From: Rugalucina vietnamica | Lineage: Eukaryota > Mollusca > Bivalvia > Lucinida > Lucinidae | Length of the DNA: 64,000 nt | Reading direction: 5' to 3' | Assembly: GCA_964017185.1 (NCBI GenBank) | Contig: OZ024875.1 | Location: forward strand, 28,777,456-28,841,455 | Shown: positions 22,052 through 33,859 of the stretch, piece after piece | Layout of the letters: the number at the start of each line of letters is the position of its first letter | Numbering within the stretch: position 1 is the stretch's first letter | The notes under the pieces: generated by a model | Seen by the model: only the letters and a program-made list of their open reading frames with translations | Told to the model about the DNA's origin: nothing | The model's database searches: none | Program-made: the position numbers and the translations under genes

Positions 22052-22319
22052 CATTACGAAAATACGCCCATGCAATATACAAAAAAAAATTGTTGTAAAA
22101 ATGAAAAATTTCACTGGATAAATTTGGATATTTTTCTTATTTTTGCTCAAAACATAGATTGTGGGTACTCGTTAGAACCGCCTCGGCGAGGCGGTTCTAA
22201 CGAGTACCCACAATCTATGTTTTGGAGCAAAAATAGGTATACCCCCGCATACCCCAGTTTTTTCTATATAAAAGTGGGGTTGAAGGGGGTATACATTTCA
22301 CGGACATGTTTTCCTGATG
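22052..22319 (-). mobile_element. Palindromic MITE family A, copy A3 (perfect palindrome)
   Basis: Reverse orientation: begins CATTACGAAAATACGCCCAT and ends GGACATGTTTTCCTGATG. The core at 22149-22223 is a 75-base palindrome with two 37-base arms that match at every position around a single central G. It can fold into a long perfect hairpin or extrude as a cruciform. This copy best shows the ancestral core. Confidence 0.88.
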
Positions 22320-23172
22320 ATCAAGCGCACATACACCATACCAATGTCCAGATAAGCTAGCTTGGGCACACGTACTCGCACGTTTTTATATTCATGTTAT
22401 TAAACCTCATGTACACAAATTATTTCTAAGCAAAACAAACAGTTGTGTGGCTTGATTCTACATCGCGTGAACGTTTGAAGAATTATTTGACGGACTTTGA
22501 CTGTACATGTGCTGTTATCGAATATTTTACTAAAGAACAACTTCCAAATGTTTTGGTACTCAACCGATGTTCGAAATATAAACGAAAATGATTGAAGTGG
22601 AAAATGAAAAATCGGAGAATGCCATGCAATAGCTCATGGATTCCGTCGTTTTTGGTATCAATACAAGGCCTGGAGATTCTCTCGCTTTGTCAAATTTGCT
22701 TTTCGTGTAATGAACATGACTTCGGCACCACTTCATTACGCGATGCGGTTTAACGCGTAACTACAATTTTTGACGCAACATGAAGAAAAGTGTATACCCT
22801 TATACACCCCAGCGTTACATGTATTTCATGAACGTAGACTGCTAGGAGGTATACATGACACAGGCATAGAATGCTGATGCTGCTTCATTTCGTCGAAAAA
22901 AATGTAAAAAGTGTTAGTTAGAAAGATATATTAATAAGATTGATTATTGGCTTCATTAATTATATAAGTAGAAATGGCCGGAAAGAAACATCATTAAGGT
23001 AGATTCTGTTTCACAGTGAACACGCTGTGAAAAATTATACATCGATTTCAGAGCAAATCATAATTATGCCAGGCAGACCGAGAGGAAGGAGGGCAATGAC
23101 AATTTGTACATTTAATCAAAAGGAGGAATGGTCGCTCAAATATTACTGAGGTGGACACTTCTTCACTATGTA
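22320..23172. other. Intronic sequence with no clear feature
   Basis: No gene or recognised element. A short TATACCCTTATACACCCCA phrase near 22795 recalls the flank of family A and may be a fragment of it. Confidence 0.4.
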
Positions 23173-23346
23173 CAAACATAGATTGTGGGTACTCGTTAGA
23201 ACCGCCTCGGCGAGTCGGTTCTAACGTGAACCCACTATCTATGTTTTGAGCAAAGATATAAAAATATCAAAAATTTTCTAATGAAAATTTTCAATTTTTA
23301 CACCTTAAGAAAAATCAATTTATTACATGGGCATGTTTTCGTAATG
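23173..23346 (+). mobile_element. Palindromic MITE family A, copy A4 (left end missing)
   Basis: Begins inside the core at ACATAGATTGTGGGTACTCG. The hairpin is present but imperfect (GCGAGTCGG, GTGAACCCACTATC), and the copy ends GGGCATGTTTTCGTAATG. The first ~100 bp of the element, including the left terminal repeat, is absent. Confidence 0.78.
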
Positions 23347-23874
23347 TGTAATGTACTGTAACGATTCATGTTTGGAGCTGAACGTATTGATGGCACAGCA
23401 TTAAAATAACCATGTTAACATATGCACATTTGAACACAGTGCGAGAAAACGCGCATATTTCACAATTAACAGCAAACAAACTTATCACTTGGCATATTCT
23501 CATTGCGCTTTCTGATCGGCAGCAGTGCTGTCAGCTGAAATTTCTAAAATGTTTAGCTTACTACTGGGAGTTTTTATGTTTTTCTTGCTTAGGTCGGTAC
23601 GAATTACTACAAGTTCGAAAACATTATTTGCTTCTCAGAACTATTTTTCATACAAGTGCCCTTACTGTATGATGTTTGTTTGAGTGGAAAATGTTTTACA
23701 AACTTATTTACAAGAAATTCTACTTTTGCAATGCAACGGATAATGATCGTATAGTCGATCAGAGCAGATTGTGCCATTCCTTAAAGTTCCTGAAATATTG
23801 TCTATCCTCATATATAACTTTGATTCAAACCAATAGCGTGTTCTTGTGTATGTCTGTTAGCAGGACTGAATATT

Positions 23875-24144
23875 CATCACGAAAACATGTCCGTGTAATG
23901 TATACCCCCTTGAACCCCACTTTTATATAGCAAAATTGGGGTATGCAGGGGTATACATGTACCTATTTTTCTTATTTTTGCTCCAAAACATAGAATGTGG
24001 GAACTCGCCGAGGCGGTTCTAACATATACCCACAATCTATGTTTTGAGCAAAAATAAGAAAAATATCCAATTTTTTCTAATGAAATTTTCAAATTTTACA
24101 AGTGAAAAAATGGCTGTTTATTGCATGGACAAGTTTTCGTAATG
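23875..24144 (+). mobile_element. Palindromic MITE family A, copy A5
   Basis: Full-length ends CATCACGAAAACATGTCCGT and GGACAAGTTTTCGTAATG. The left core arm has lost its centre (GAACTCGCCGAGGCGG), so the palindrome is asymmetric. Segment a of unit 2 begins only a few bases beyond the right end. Confidence 0.82.
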
Positions 24145-24446
24145 ATTCATTCTCGAGTGGAGCTCAAGCATTCTGCAGACGTCTGGTTTAAATGGTTTGA
24201 ATTGTGTAAGGAAATTGGCATTTACTTTTTTCTCTGATACAATCTCGTTTAATTGTGAATATTGATTGCTTAAGTAAGCCTTAAGAATCTATAATTTCAT
24301 CAAAGAGTTTTTGATGACTTAATCAACTTAAGGAAATTTACCCGGAATTCTTATAACGGTAAATATGATTGAAAATTCACTTGGAAAACACATGGTAATC
24401 TATATGCGTTAGTAATCAGTAATTACCAGCATGCTCACCGTCATCT

Positions 24447-24618
24447 TTAACTCATATTAGCCTGGCGTCCCTTGGCAGAACGCGGCGTCCAATCTGGGGC
24501 ACTGAAATTGAATCGGAAAATGAGATTAAAAATAAAAATCATTCCTAACACCCCTAAAAATGAAAGTGAACTCACCCAATTGATTAATATGGAAAAATCC
24601 ATTCGTCAAATATGGGTA
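24447..24618 (+). mobile_element. MITE family G, copy G2 (core deleted)
   Basis: Starts TTTAACTCATATTAGCCTGG, keeps only one side of the hairpin (AACGCGGCGTCCAATCTGGGG), and ends near TCCATTCGTCAAATATGGGT, matching the ends of G1 and G3. Loss of one hairpin arm is the kind of deletion palindromes suffer. Confidence 0.68.
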
Positions 24619-25397
24619 AATTGTTGATTCTTGGGGGCTAAATTTGGATTCAACATATCAACCTGAACAAGGAAATACTGCAAAAGACGAGGGCCCGTAA
24701 TGATGAAAACTGTTTCATGTCTGTACTTTTTAAAATCTCAGAAATAGCACAAATATGGGCATTCGTACAACTAAACGTGGCAATAACGTTTGTGTAAAGC
24801 AATGGCGAAAATTACAATTCATTTATAAATGATTTGCACCGCACGCGTTATGATGTATTTTGTTCGCTTAATGAGAACGGCTCAGCGTTTCCTGGTAATA
24901 ATGTTAAATCGCTTTGTTTGTCCTACAAGATGTAGCAGTTGATGAAATGATTGCACTTAATAAGACTGACTTTATATACAGCACGCATGCTTATTAAAGA
25001 GGCTTATTATTCATTATTGCACGGTCTAATATAGTGTGAAGAAGCGGTTACATGCAAGGACGGTCAATAGTAGTTTTCAAGGCAATACAGCATTCAAAGC
25101 TTGGCGTGTCATGACATCACAATAGAAGATAGAAGTCCCTCCGATAAAATGGAGAGAACGTCCCGACATAACCTTAACTGTTGAATGGAATATTAAGATA
25201 AATATTAAACGAACAAAACGTTGTGGTCACTGGTGTATAAGTACACTTAGCACTTTTTAAAATCAAACTTATGTATATCAAATGAGCCGCCCCATGGGAA
25301 AACCAACAATCTGCATAGGCGAAAACAAAAGCGCAATTAAGACAGTTGGGACATAAAACTTACTACATGCTGAAAGGGCGCAATGAGCACAAATACA

Positions 25398-25642
25398 CAT
25401 TACGACAACTTGCCCATGCAATAAACAGAGATTTTTTTAGCTATAAAAACTGAAAATTTCAGCTGAAATTTTTGATATTTAACTTATTTTTGCTCAAAAC
25501 ATAGATTGTGGGTACGAGTACCCACAATCTATGTTTTGGAGCAAAAATAAGAAAAAATAGGTATACCCCTGCAAACCCCAGTTTTACTATATAAAAGTGG
25601 GGTTAAAGGGGGTATTCATTGCACGGACATGTTTTCCTGATG
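25398..25642 (-). mobile_element. Palindromic MITE family A, copy A6
   Basis: Reverse orientation: CATTACGACAACTTGCCCAT at the left and GGACATGTTTTCCTGATG at the right. The core arms ATAGATTGTGGGTAC and GTACCCACAATCTAT are joined by only two bases, so the GTTAGAACCGCCTCG segment seen in A3 was lost symmetrically. Confidence 0.82.
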
Positions 25643-26050
25643 AAGAATACCGTATCATTGTCTGTGTTGTATTAAATTCTTCAAAATAATACTCATGATT
25701 AGCTGCTCCATGATAAAAAAAAAAAAAACAAAAAAAACAAACTATGAACGTGAAAAGCCCTGTATGCAAAGAAATACTAACAGCATTGAGACAAGACTGC
25801 AGTAATTCTATTTTAGGATAAGCTAAGAATCCAACCGGAACGCTTGTGGACTAAGAAATATCTGAAACGGACAAGATGGATACATATGCTAATTTGGTTA
25901 CATATCAAATTGTTATTTGACGCGTACAAAGGGATAATAAAACAAACATTCAGAGAGATAATTGCACATTTGGCAGTGCCAAGCACACTGTTTGTATTAT
26001 CATCGCAATGTTACACTCTATCACTTCTACTACTTAACATTGTTGAGGCT

Positions 26051-26804
26051 CCGTAGCGTGAACTAATCTTCCAAGATCATCTTAAATACACCATAGCAAT
26101 GTCCAGTCCGAAGAGGTAAATTAAAATGTTCTTTCGCGAAATCAAACGACGGAAAAACATCACGGACGTAAATAAAAAAAATGAGATCCTTTAAGAGCTG
26201 TGAACACATTTCTGAGAAAGGAGATTGTCTTCGTCATAATAAGCTAACAAAGTTACACTATAATTAAGATGTATCATTTCCATAAGTAAATTCACCAGGA
26301 TTGTTATACGGGTTGCTGACAGTAGAAAATTTTACCAAGTACGTAACTACCAAGGATAGGAATGACCAGAATAACAGTATTGACGTATTAATATTAGCTA
26401 ATTTATATGAAAATCAGTGTCATTTACATCAACGTTTATAGATGTTTGACTTCATTTGACAAGTCTGTTAATTAATTAGAAAGATTTCTTTCACCATGTT
26501 TACCCGCAGATAAAGAGGTATTTGACCTGCGTGTTGTGAATTAACAATATGAATGATCGGGAAACAGATGCTATTGGCCTTACTAGCAATACAGATGTTT
26601 ACAGTTGTGCATGTTTCTTATGCTAGCTCTGAAACAATGACGGCTGTTTATTGAAATCGACAGCTGCCCATAAACTGCAATTTGGTTGCATGGTTGATTA
26701 TTTGATTTGTGATTGTACCATTGCTAAACTCACTTTAAACTTCAACGGTTGTCGGGTGAGAGCAACAGCTACAGCTTCCTGTGTGTTGAGAGTTGGAGGT
26801 TTGA
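26051..26804. other. Intronic sequence with no clear feature
   Basis: No gene. A short AT-rich phrase AATGAGATCCTTTAAGAGC near 26180 recurs near 2830, 5218 and, inverted, 52478. It marks a minor interspersed repeat I could not delimit. Confidence 0.4.
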
Positions 26805-27395
26805 TCAGCGGCGGTAGGTGTGCTTGGCACACCGAGGTTCAACTGTTTTTTCTTTTGCTCCGGATTTCAGTAACTTATTCGGCGCCCAGGGATCTCCATC
26901 GTCGGGCAGCTTACTGAATCTGTCAGTCCTCGTTTTTGATTCAACATGGTGGTTATTATGATTTATTTGTTTGCCCTTGACGATTCTTTGACTAGTTAGA
27001 GATTCACCATGAGGACCGAACAACTAACTAAATGTTGTGAACCACTGCAGAAGCTAAGAGTGAGGTTAGATCCCTCTTAAATTGATTTAAGCCTCCCAGT
27101 AATGTTATATTACTGATCGTTCCATTGCGATACTTCTGTTGTGGTTCTATTTGTTTTAAGTTGTGGAGTCGAATTTTCGTGCTGCTTGAACTTTATGTAC
27201 TTTGTCATAGTTTTAGTTAAGTTTGGGTTCCTGGGTGGCCGCCTTGTGGGAAAAAGCTGCTCACTAGGCTTACGTTATGTCTTCTAAGTATAAGTACCTA
27301 ATTGTCAATTAAGTGTTTTCCCACCTCGGTTTCTGGTCTGGAAATTTCTGTCTGATTGCTTCTTTTTCTGATCATTATCTACTTGTACCTTTTTA
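26805..27395 (+). mobile_element. Retroelement 3' UTR copy
   Basis: Nearly the whole 3' UTR of the family at 3687-4303, on the plus strand. It runs from CTTTTGCTCCGGA through TTCGGCGCCCAGGGATCTCC, TCGTCGGGCAGCTTACTGAA, AACCACTGCAGAAGCTAAG, and closes with TTATCTACTTGTACCTTTT. The coding tail is not included. The 88-codon ORF at its left is a translation of the UTR. Confidence 0.75.
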
Positions 27396-27832
27396 CACTA
27401 CCTCCGAGTCACCACCCTCTTTTTATGTTTACGTAAGATACGTAAGATATACGTAAGTCGTATAATATTGTCAGACACATTTTCCTCTACTTATGGTTTT
27501 ATGGCAGTACAAGGCAGATGCAGCCGGAAAGGTTATTCACTTGTTAATTAGCAACACTTCCCTAATATGTAACACGTGATCCCTTAAACTTCCATAACTG
27601 TTGATGTATTAGTGATTACATCTGTAATTTTCTGTCTGATTGCGTTTTTGGAATTGAAACAAAACATTTTATTTTTTCAATTTTCGGCGGTTTGAAAATT
27701 TCACGGAAATTACGGGCAATATTAGGGATTAGTCTACATCGACAATGTCTACTTGTATCTGATTGTTAAGATTATCTGAATCAGGGGTTGCCCATGGATC
27801 AACTATCACAAATATCATAAGAAGATACTTAT

Positions 27833-28649
27833 CAGTCAGAGCTCTTACTTAAACAGGTGATTATGAAAATCACCTTGTGCAGTAATTTTTTTTATAAATC
27901 AGTCACAAGATATAAGATTTGTTTCCCTTTGTTTGAAATAATTATCTTAAATATCACTTCCTCAGGTGATTATTTTGATCTATCAAATCACTTGCATAGG
28001 TGATTTAAGTAAATAAGAAAAAGGGACGGTGCTGTCTGTTCATTTTGCCAGGCACAAATGCCAACATGTTAAGGGAGATGACGAGCATTGTCAGCTAAGA
28101 TGAAACCAAGAAACATAGAAGCCATATCGAGTTTTGAGGTTTTTATTTCATTGAGAAAGTGTTACTTGAAACAGTGATCGGCCAAACCGATCAATGGCCG
28201 ATCACGATGCGGAGTGGTTTTTTGGGGTTACCCTTCAACTTTTAACCCACTGCGCGCAGTACTTATTTGAATGCGCGCACCACACTTTCTTTTCACTATT
28301 CAACGAATAAGACTCCAAACTTATCAGAAAAAATAGGCGCTGTCTTCACAAAAAATAGGAAATCCTTCAAAACTGAACTTGAAAATCACGAAAATTTCAC
28401 ATAAAACTCACAGTTTTTCTCGATTTTCTCTGCGATGCTTACACTTTGGCTGCCTCTGACCATGTGACTGAATGGCGCGTCTTTGCATTGACCCCTCGGA
28501 TAGCTTAGAATTAGGAAAACAGCGCGAAATTCAAAATAAAACAAAATAAAGAAGGCATTTATTCATGCTATTGCAGTCTTCTCTTGGAGCCTAAAAATCA
28601 CCCGAGAACGTGATTTTAAGATCACTTGTTTAAGTAAGTGCTCTGACTG
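27833..28649. mobile_element. 817 bp terminal-inverted-repeat element with a 5 bp target-site duplication
   Basis: Begins CAGTCAGAGCTCTTACTTAA and ends with the near complement TTAAGTAAGTGCTCTGACTG. The inverted repeats extend ~45 bp with a few mismatches. CTTAT lies directly outside both ends (27828-27832 and 28650-28654), a convincing target-site duplication. Inside are a GTGATCGGCCA..TGGCCGATCAC palindrome near 28170 and several GGTGATT phrases. I see no transposase, so it is non-autonomous. A 5 bp duplication with a CAGT..ACTG end does not let me assign a superfamily. Confidence 0.85.
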
Positions 28650-28889
28650 CTTATGCTTTAAACATTTCATCGATTATTCCTGGGAAATGTTAAGCCTATG
28701 CTTAACTTTTGTCTGACTACACAACAATTTAGATAACATAGACAATGTTCTGACCGATCGCTTACGCCCTCAATGACAACAAGGCTCATATTAACATTAT
28801 TCTAGAGAAAAGTCATCGAAATCCCTAAGCGATGGTATTTTTTTTTCAAATACAAAAAGCAGTCCATAAGAGCCAATCTTCTTAGTAAA

Positions 28890-30590
28890 ATTACCATTTT
28901 TCTTTGGGTTTTCTCAATAAACACAAACTACTTCACGAAAGTCAATCGGGTTTCCGCCATAAACACAGCTGTCAAACTGCACTAACCAAACTAATTGATA
29001 GTTGGTTGGAATGCATTGACAGCGGTGATATGGTCGGGGCTCTATTCATTGACTTTCGAAAAGCTTTCGATCTTGTAGACCATGCTATCTTAATGAAAAA
29101 AAAAACTGTCCATTTACAGATTTAGTAATTCGACTCTTCAGTGGTTTAACTCATATCTTAGTGATCGCCAGCAGACAATCGAAAGTGACAGAGGAGCTAG
29201 CGACTTTTCTTATGTACGTTCTGGTGTCCCCCAAGGTTCCATACTATGGCCTACATTATTCCTAATTTTCATTAACGATCTCCCTCTTTGCTTTGATTAT
29301 TGTAATTCTGATCTTTTTGCTGACGATGTAACCTTCCATGACAAAGATAAAGACATAGACATTATTGAAGACCACTTGATATGCGATTTTGAAAATGCTG
29401 TTGACTGGAGTAAACCAAACAAAATGAAAATTCACTATGGAAAAACCTAGTGTATGCTTGTAGGTTCAAGACCGCGTTTGAATATGTCTCGTAAACTTAA
29501 CATTCAGATAGAAAATAATAGTATACAAAATGCATCTAAACAAACACTACTAGGTATTTATATTGATGAAAATTTGACCTGGTCTACTCACATCGATCAC
29601 TTGTGTTCGATCATTGCCTCCAAAATATCTCTTCTTCGACAATTATCTGAATATGTCTCAGTTGAAACTCAAAAGTTGTTTTACCAAGGATATATTTTAC
29701 CCTATATTGATTATCGTTCCGCAGTATGGGGATCCGCTGCTGGTATTCACATTGAACGCTTGTCAAAGTTACAAAAACGCGCTGCTTGGATAATTTTACA
29801 CTGTGAATTCAATACACCATCTGAGGATATGCTTAAAGAGCTTGGCTGGTTTTCAGTTTCAAATCGACTTAAGTACAACAAAGCTGAACTTACATATAGA
29901 GCATTAAATAATCTTACGCCAGAATACATTTCCAATTTATTGAAACTTATCTCAGAGGTACATTCCTTAAACTTACGATCAACAAACAATGGGTCACTAT
30001 ACGTACCGAAATCACATCGTCAATATACGATGGCTCTTTTTCATGTTCAGCGCCTAGGCTATGGAATGCTCTTCCTCAAACTATACGAAATGCTGGCTGC
30101 TTAAACTCTTAAAATTCATCTTCTGAATTGATTATGTTTGTTACAATCTTAAGCAAGTTTTAAATTGGTTTTAGCCTACAAATGCATTTAAGTTTTACCA
30201 TGCATGCACATCCTGCATTATTTTAACTGGTAAACTTCAATGTAAATGTTTTATACGCTCAATGACAATATGCACTTTATTATATACATTTGAAGCATTT
30301 TAAGTATGTATAATGTTTTCCTATTCAATAGATAATGCATGATTCTAAACCTGCACCTTATGACTCAACATAACTTTAATCTCTTTTATACATATTTAGT
30401 AATTTATGCTAGAATTGTTGTGTAGGTTTGTATCTGTATTTGTCCTGTATGTTGCAGATTTCTACTATTGTTGTTTAATGTGTATATATGTATGATATGT
30501 TATAGTCTAAAGCGGGACACAAGGTAGAAAAGCTTTTAAGCTAATTGTGTCACCCTCTGAAAACAATGTATAAATAAATATTTACATTTT
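28890..30590 (+). pseudogene. Non-LTR retrotransposon reverse transcriptase, 5'-truncated and broken
   Basis: The RT of a LINE copies element RNA at the target site. The readable order is SGFRHKHSCQTALTKL, ALFIDFRKAFDLVDH (catalytic Asp), then SGVPQGSIL, then FADDVTFHD (YADD box as FADD). LLGIYIDENLTWSTHID and RAAWIILHCEFNTPSEDML follow. Three defects are visible: the endonuclease and first RT motifs are missing, the frame shifts at an A10 run (~29092-29101), and a TAG stops it at 29448. The last open stretch is 29451-30104. A 3' tail to about 30590 ends in TAAATAAATATTTAC. It looks like a CR1/jockey-type LINE of the kind common in molluscs; the clade is not certain. Confidence 0.85.
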
Positions 30591-30870
30591 TCTAAAACCT
30601 CCTTAGATGAATCATTAGAAGTTCATCTGTGTTCATACTTCCATGAACAACATTGTGTCACGCGACGTGACGTAATCCAAACTTGACGTCAAAAAACATG
30701 AATCTCGCCAATCTGATTGGACGTTGTAAACGTCGACGCCGTTCCGCTGTTTGAACACACACTGTGTGTAGATTTTCTGTTTGCTGGTAAATGTGACCGC
30801 CTTGGTGATTTTTCAACAAGCGATAGAGAGAAATGAATGTAAATATAAGCAATGAGTTTAATTTTTCTGT

Positions 30871-30979
30871 TGTTCATGGAGCTATGAACCGCAGTGGGTC
30901 GCTAGCAAAGCTTACATGAACCCCTTCGGGGTTCATTCACTTTGCACGCGACCCACTGCGGTTCATAGCTCCATGAACA
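30871..30979. repeat. Foldback hairpin with perfect 32 bp arms
   Basis: The arm TGTTCATGGAGCTATGAACC.. at 30871-30902 is the exact complement of 30948-30979. The 45-base spacer contains a second small hairpin (GAACCCCTTCGGGGTTC). A related CATACTTCCATGAAC phrase at about 30634-30650 may be the other end of a ~350 bp MITE. Confidence 0.85.
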
Positions 30980-32573
30980 CCAGAAAAATGAAATTCATTT
31001 CTTAAATAAATTTGTACAGGTAAAAATGATACAAGTATTAGATTTTGTCATTTGGCATCCCTTGATCAGATTGTGGCTTCATACAACCACAACTGACATA
31101 CACTTATAAAACAATACAAACCTTCAATTAAATCATTCCATTAGCCAAAGCCATATTTTACATTCTATTATCATAATGGCGATTTCGAATTGAAGCTTAG
31201 AAAAATCTAAATCGAGTACATTAGAACCAAAGCTGTGTAACTGAATTCCAACTGGAGATTATACGGTACTGTTACGATTCACGTTTGGGGCTGTAGAATT
31301 AAAGTTGACAAAAGATTATACCATAGAGACTCACGCCAAGAGTTTGCAAAAGTAGGCGGGATTTTCCCTATACTTCATGTTGTATTTTTACTAGTTGCTA
31401 GTAACTGATATGCCGTAAGTCCTATGGATAATTAGATGCGCAATACATTTTACATGTTTTCTCATGGCGAAGCTATTTCTATCCCCACCTTAAAGTTATC
31501 AAACTTGCTACAACCTGATTACCGTTATATTTTGGTGTTTGTTAATTACCCGTATTATCATTGAATACAGCTGTTCTTGGAATTAAACCACACATAAGAG
31601 CAAATTAATCCATTGCGGGAAAGCCTGTTTTTCTTAAAGGATACATACCAATCAAGTGAAATGGGTCACCTGGTATATTCTGATAAGGTTTTCAGGCCGG
31701 CAACGCACATTGTTGTCCTCTTTCAAATGCAAAATGTCTTCTGTCTAATTGACCGATAGCTTAAATACATTTATGCATATGCTGCTTCGTTTTCTTTTCT
31801 CAGTACAAATGCTTTTATTACATGTAGCAAGTACTCTTGGTATTTCAGTGTGTTTCATAACTGAAGATGTTTACTCGATGAAACAGATTACCCTATGCAT
31901 ATTAATTGTTTCGGCCCTATGATATAAATATTGAAACCCTGCGGACTTTATACCTTAGAATCCAAAGCTATCATCATAGTTTGTCCACGTTTCCGTCTGA
32001 TACAGGGACGGGTTGAATATGTAAACCGAACTTTCCGTTCTTTTCTCCATTCTCTCTCGAGTGGAGCACGAGCATTTTGTAGACGTCTGTTCTAAGTGGT
32101 TTTGATTTGGTTTTGATTATGTAAGGGAATTGGCATTTACTTTTTCTCAGATACAATCTCGTCTACTTGTGAATATTGATTGCTAAAATTAGCTTTAAGA
32201 ATCTATAATTTCATCAAAGAGTTTTTGATGACATAATCAAATTAAGGAAATTTGCTCGGAATTCTTATAACGGCGCATAAGTTACCATCATGTGGCAGAA
32301 TACTCACTAAGACTTAGAACTGGACGGTTTTATGTCGAGCTGAATGCGTTTGTGTATACTAATTAATTACCACCATGCTTACATAGATCTTTAAAATTTT
32401 GATGATTCTTTGAGCTTTATTTGGGCTTTAACATACACTCTGAACAATCAAGAAAACACTGCAGAAAATGTAGGTTCTTAAAACTGAGTATTATGTATTT
32501 TTTGAGTTTTCGACAACCTCACACAAGTCTATAAAACAATAATATGGCTAGACATTTTAAACACCATAATGAA

Positions 32574-32802
32574 TTAACTCATTTAAGCCTGGGGTCCCTA
32601 TTATGGGACATAGGCAAACAGAATAGCGCCAGATGTGACGCCGCAGAACACGGCGTCCCATCTGGAGCTATTCTGCTTGCTTAGAGAATTGTCATCGAAA
32701 AATTGAATAAAATTTAAAAATCACTCCTGGCGCCCCTAAAAATGAAAGTGGTCTCACTCGAATGATAATGGCGGGAAAATCAATTCGTCAAATATGGGTT
32801 AA
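32574..32802 (+). mobile_element. MITE family G, copy G3 (complete)
   Basis: TTAACTCATTTAAGCCTGGG at the left, AAATATGGGTTAAT at the right, and a central hairpin AGATGTGACGCCGC..GCGTCCCATCTGG. The matching place in unit 5 (near 51160) reads through without it, so it inserted in unit 3 after the units separated, or was lost elsewhere. Confidence 0.78.
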
Positions 32803-33206
32803 TAATGAAGAATGTACTATTTTTGACACTTATCAGAATAGCGGTTGTCGCACGGCATTTAACGCATAATTATGCAAAAAGAGATTATATGGAGCGGCCC
32901 TGTCAGTAATTCCTAGGAATGTTGTTTAATCGCTTTGTTTGTCCTACAAGATGTAGCAGTTGCTGAAATGATTGCACTTACATGTAATAAGGCTGAATTT
33001 ATGTACAGCACGCATGGCTTTAAAGAGGCTTATTATTCTATATTGCAAAGTTTTATGGAGTTTTTTCTCTTTGTATCAATACTTGTCTTCACATTGGATT
33101 ATTATTACTCTGCACTGCAGCCAAATAAGAATTTAAGACACGATACAAAAGATGTTCGAATGAGTTTTCAGTCCTTGAACTCAGAGTTTTGAGTATTACA
33201 TAGAGG

Positions 33207-33299
33207 ATCTTACACGAGTGGTCATTTCATATCATATTTATTAAACGAGCCTTCGGCGAGTTTAATAAATTTCATATGAAATGACCACAAGTGTAAGAT
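33207..33299. repeat. 93 bp hairpin palindrome
   Basis: ATCTTACACGAGTGGTCATT on the left pairs with AATGACCACAAGTGTAAGAT on the right. The centre is TTAAACGAGCCTTCGGCGAGTTTAA. It is almost certainly the end hairpin of a MITE. A related CATATGAT..ATCATATG phrase occurs to about 33500. Confidence 0.8.
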
Positions 33300-33758
33300 T
33301 TGATTTATCATATGACTTTTAAAATAGGATTTCATCGCCTTCGAAGTGGATATGTTTTCAATGAAAATTTACATTGTTGTTACGGACGTCGTCAATGACG
33401 TTACGTATTCCCGCAAAAGTGTTATTACACGTGTGTTCATATGATTTTTATGGCATGACGTTATCCATTGGAAAACAGCGACGTCATATGATAAATGTCT
33501 GTATCCGAGGTTCGAATCTAGCCAAATCTAGTCTTTAGCTCTTTGCGTTATTAGCTTGCATACTTAAAACTACCCTGATGTAAATTCTTGAAATTTCGGC
33601 GCAATTATCTGGCTATCGTTCCCAGTTTTTAAAGGGTCACTGACGATGGTTCATTATTGAAATTGTACAATATGGTCCACCTTCTCTCTAAGAATGTTTT
33701 CACTGTTTCCAAAGGATCTAACAATTATATTTTATTATAGTGATCAAACATGAGTTTC

Positions 33759-33859
33759 CATTCATTAACATTAGCTAGGTCCCGAGGGCATATTGAAAAC
33801 CGAGGATGTAGTCGAGGTTTTCAACACTCCCCGAGGAACCTAGCGAATGTTAATTAATG
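33759..33859. repeat. 101 bp imperfect palindrome
   Basis: CATTCATTAACATTAGCTAG pairs with CTAGCGAATGTTAATTAATG. An inner pair TTGAAAACC..GGTTTTCAA and CCCGAGG..CCCCGAGG elements lie inside. It is likely a foldback element, unrelated in sequence to the one at 33207. Confidence 0.75.

Larger units (their letters stand above)
24147..26050 (+). repeat. Segmental array, unit 2 (partial)
   Basis: Segment a (24147-24362), segment b (about 24897-25030) and segment c (25945-26050) follow in the same order as in the other units. MITE G2 (24447-24618, core deleted), a SINE tail fragment (about 25105-25215), a family B fragment (25284-25345) and MITE A6 lie between them. Confidence 0.72.

Noticed and set aside
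21818-22360. 180-codon ORF with a hydrophobic stretch (TMKLSFRVIIAQ...)
   Set aside because: It spans segment c of the array and then MITE A3. The same peptide stretch appears in units 2-5 only because the DNA is repeated, and it is interrupted by stops in unit 5.
28904-29125. Separate 73-codon gene
   Set aside because: It is the first readable block of the LINE reverse transcriptase, cut off by a frameshift in an A run. The protein continues in another frame.
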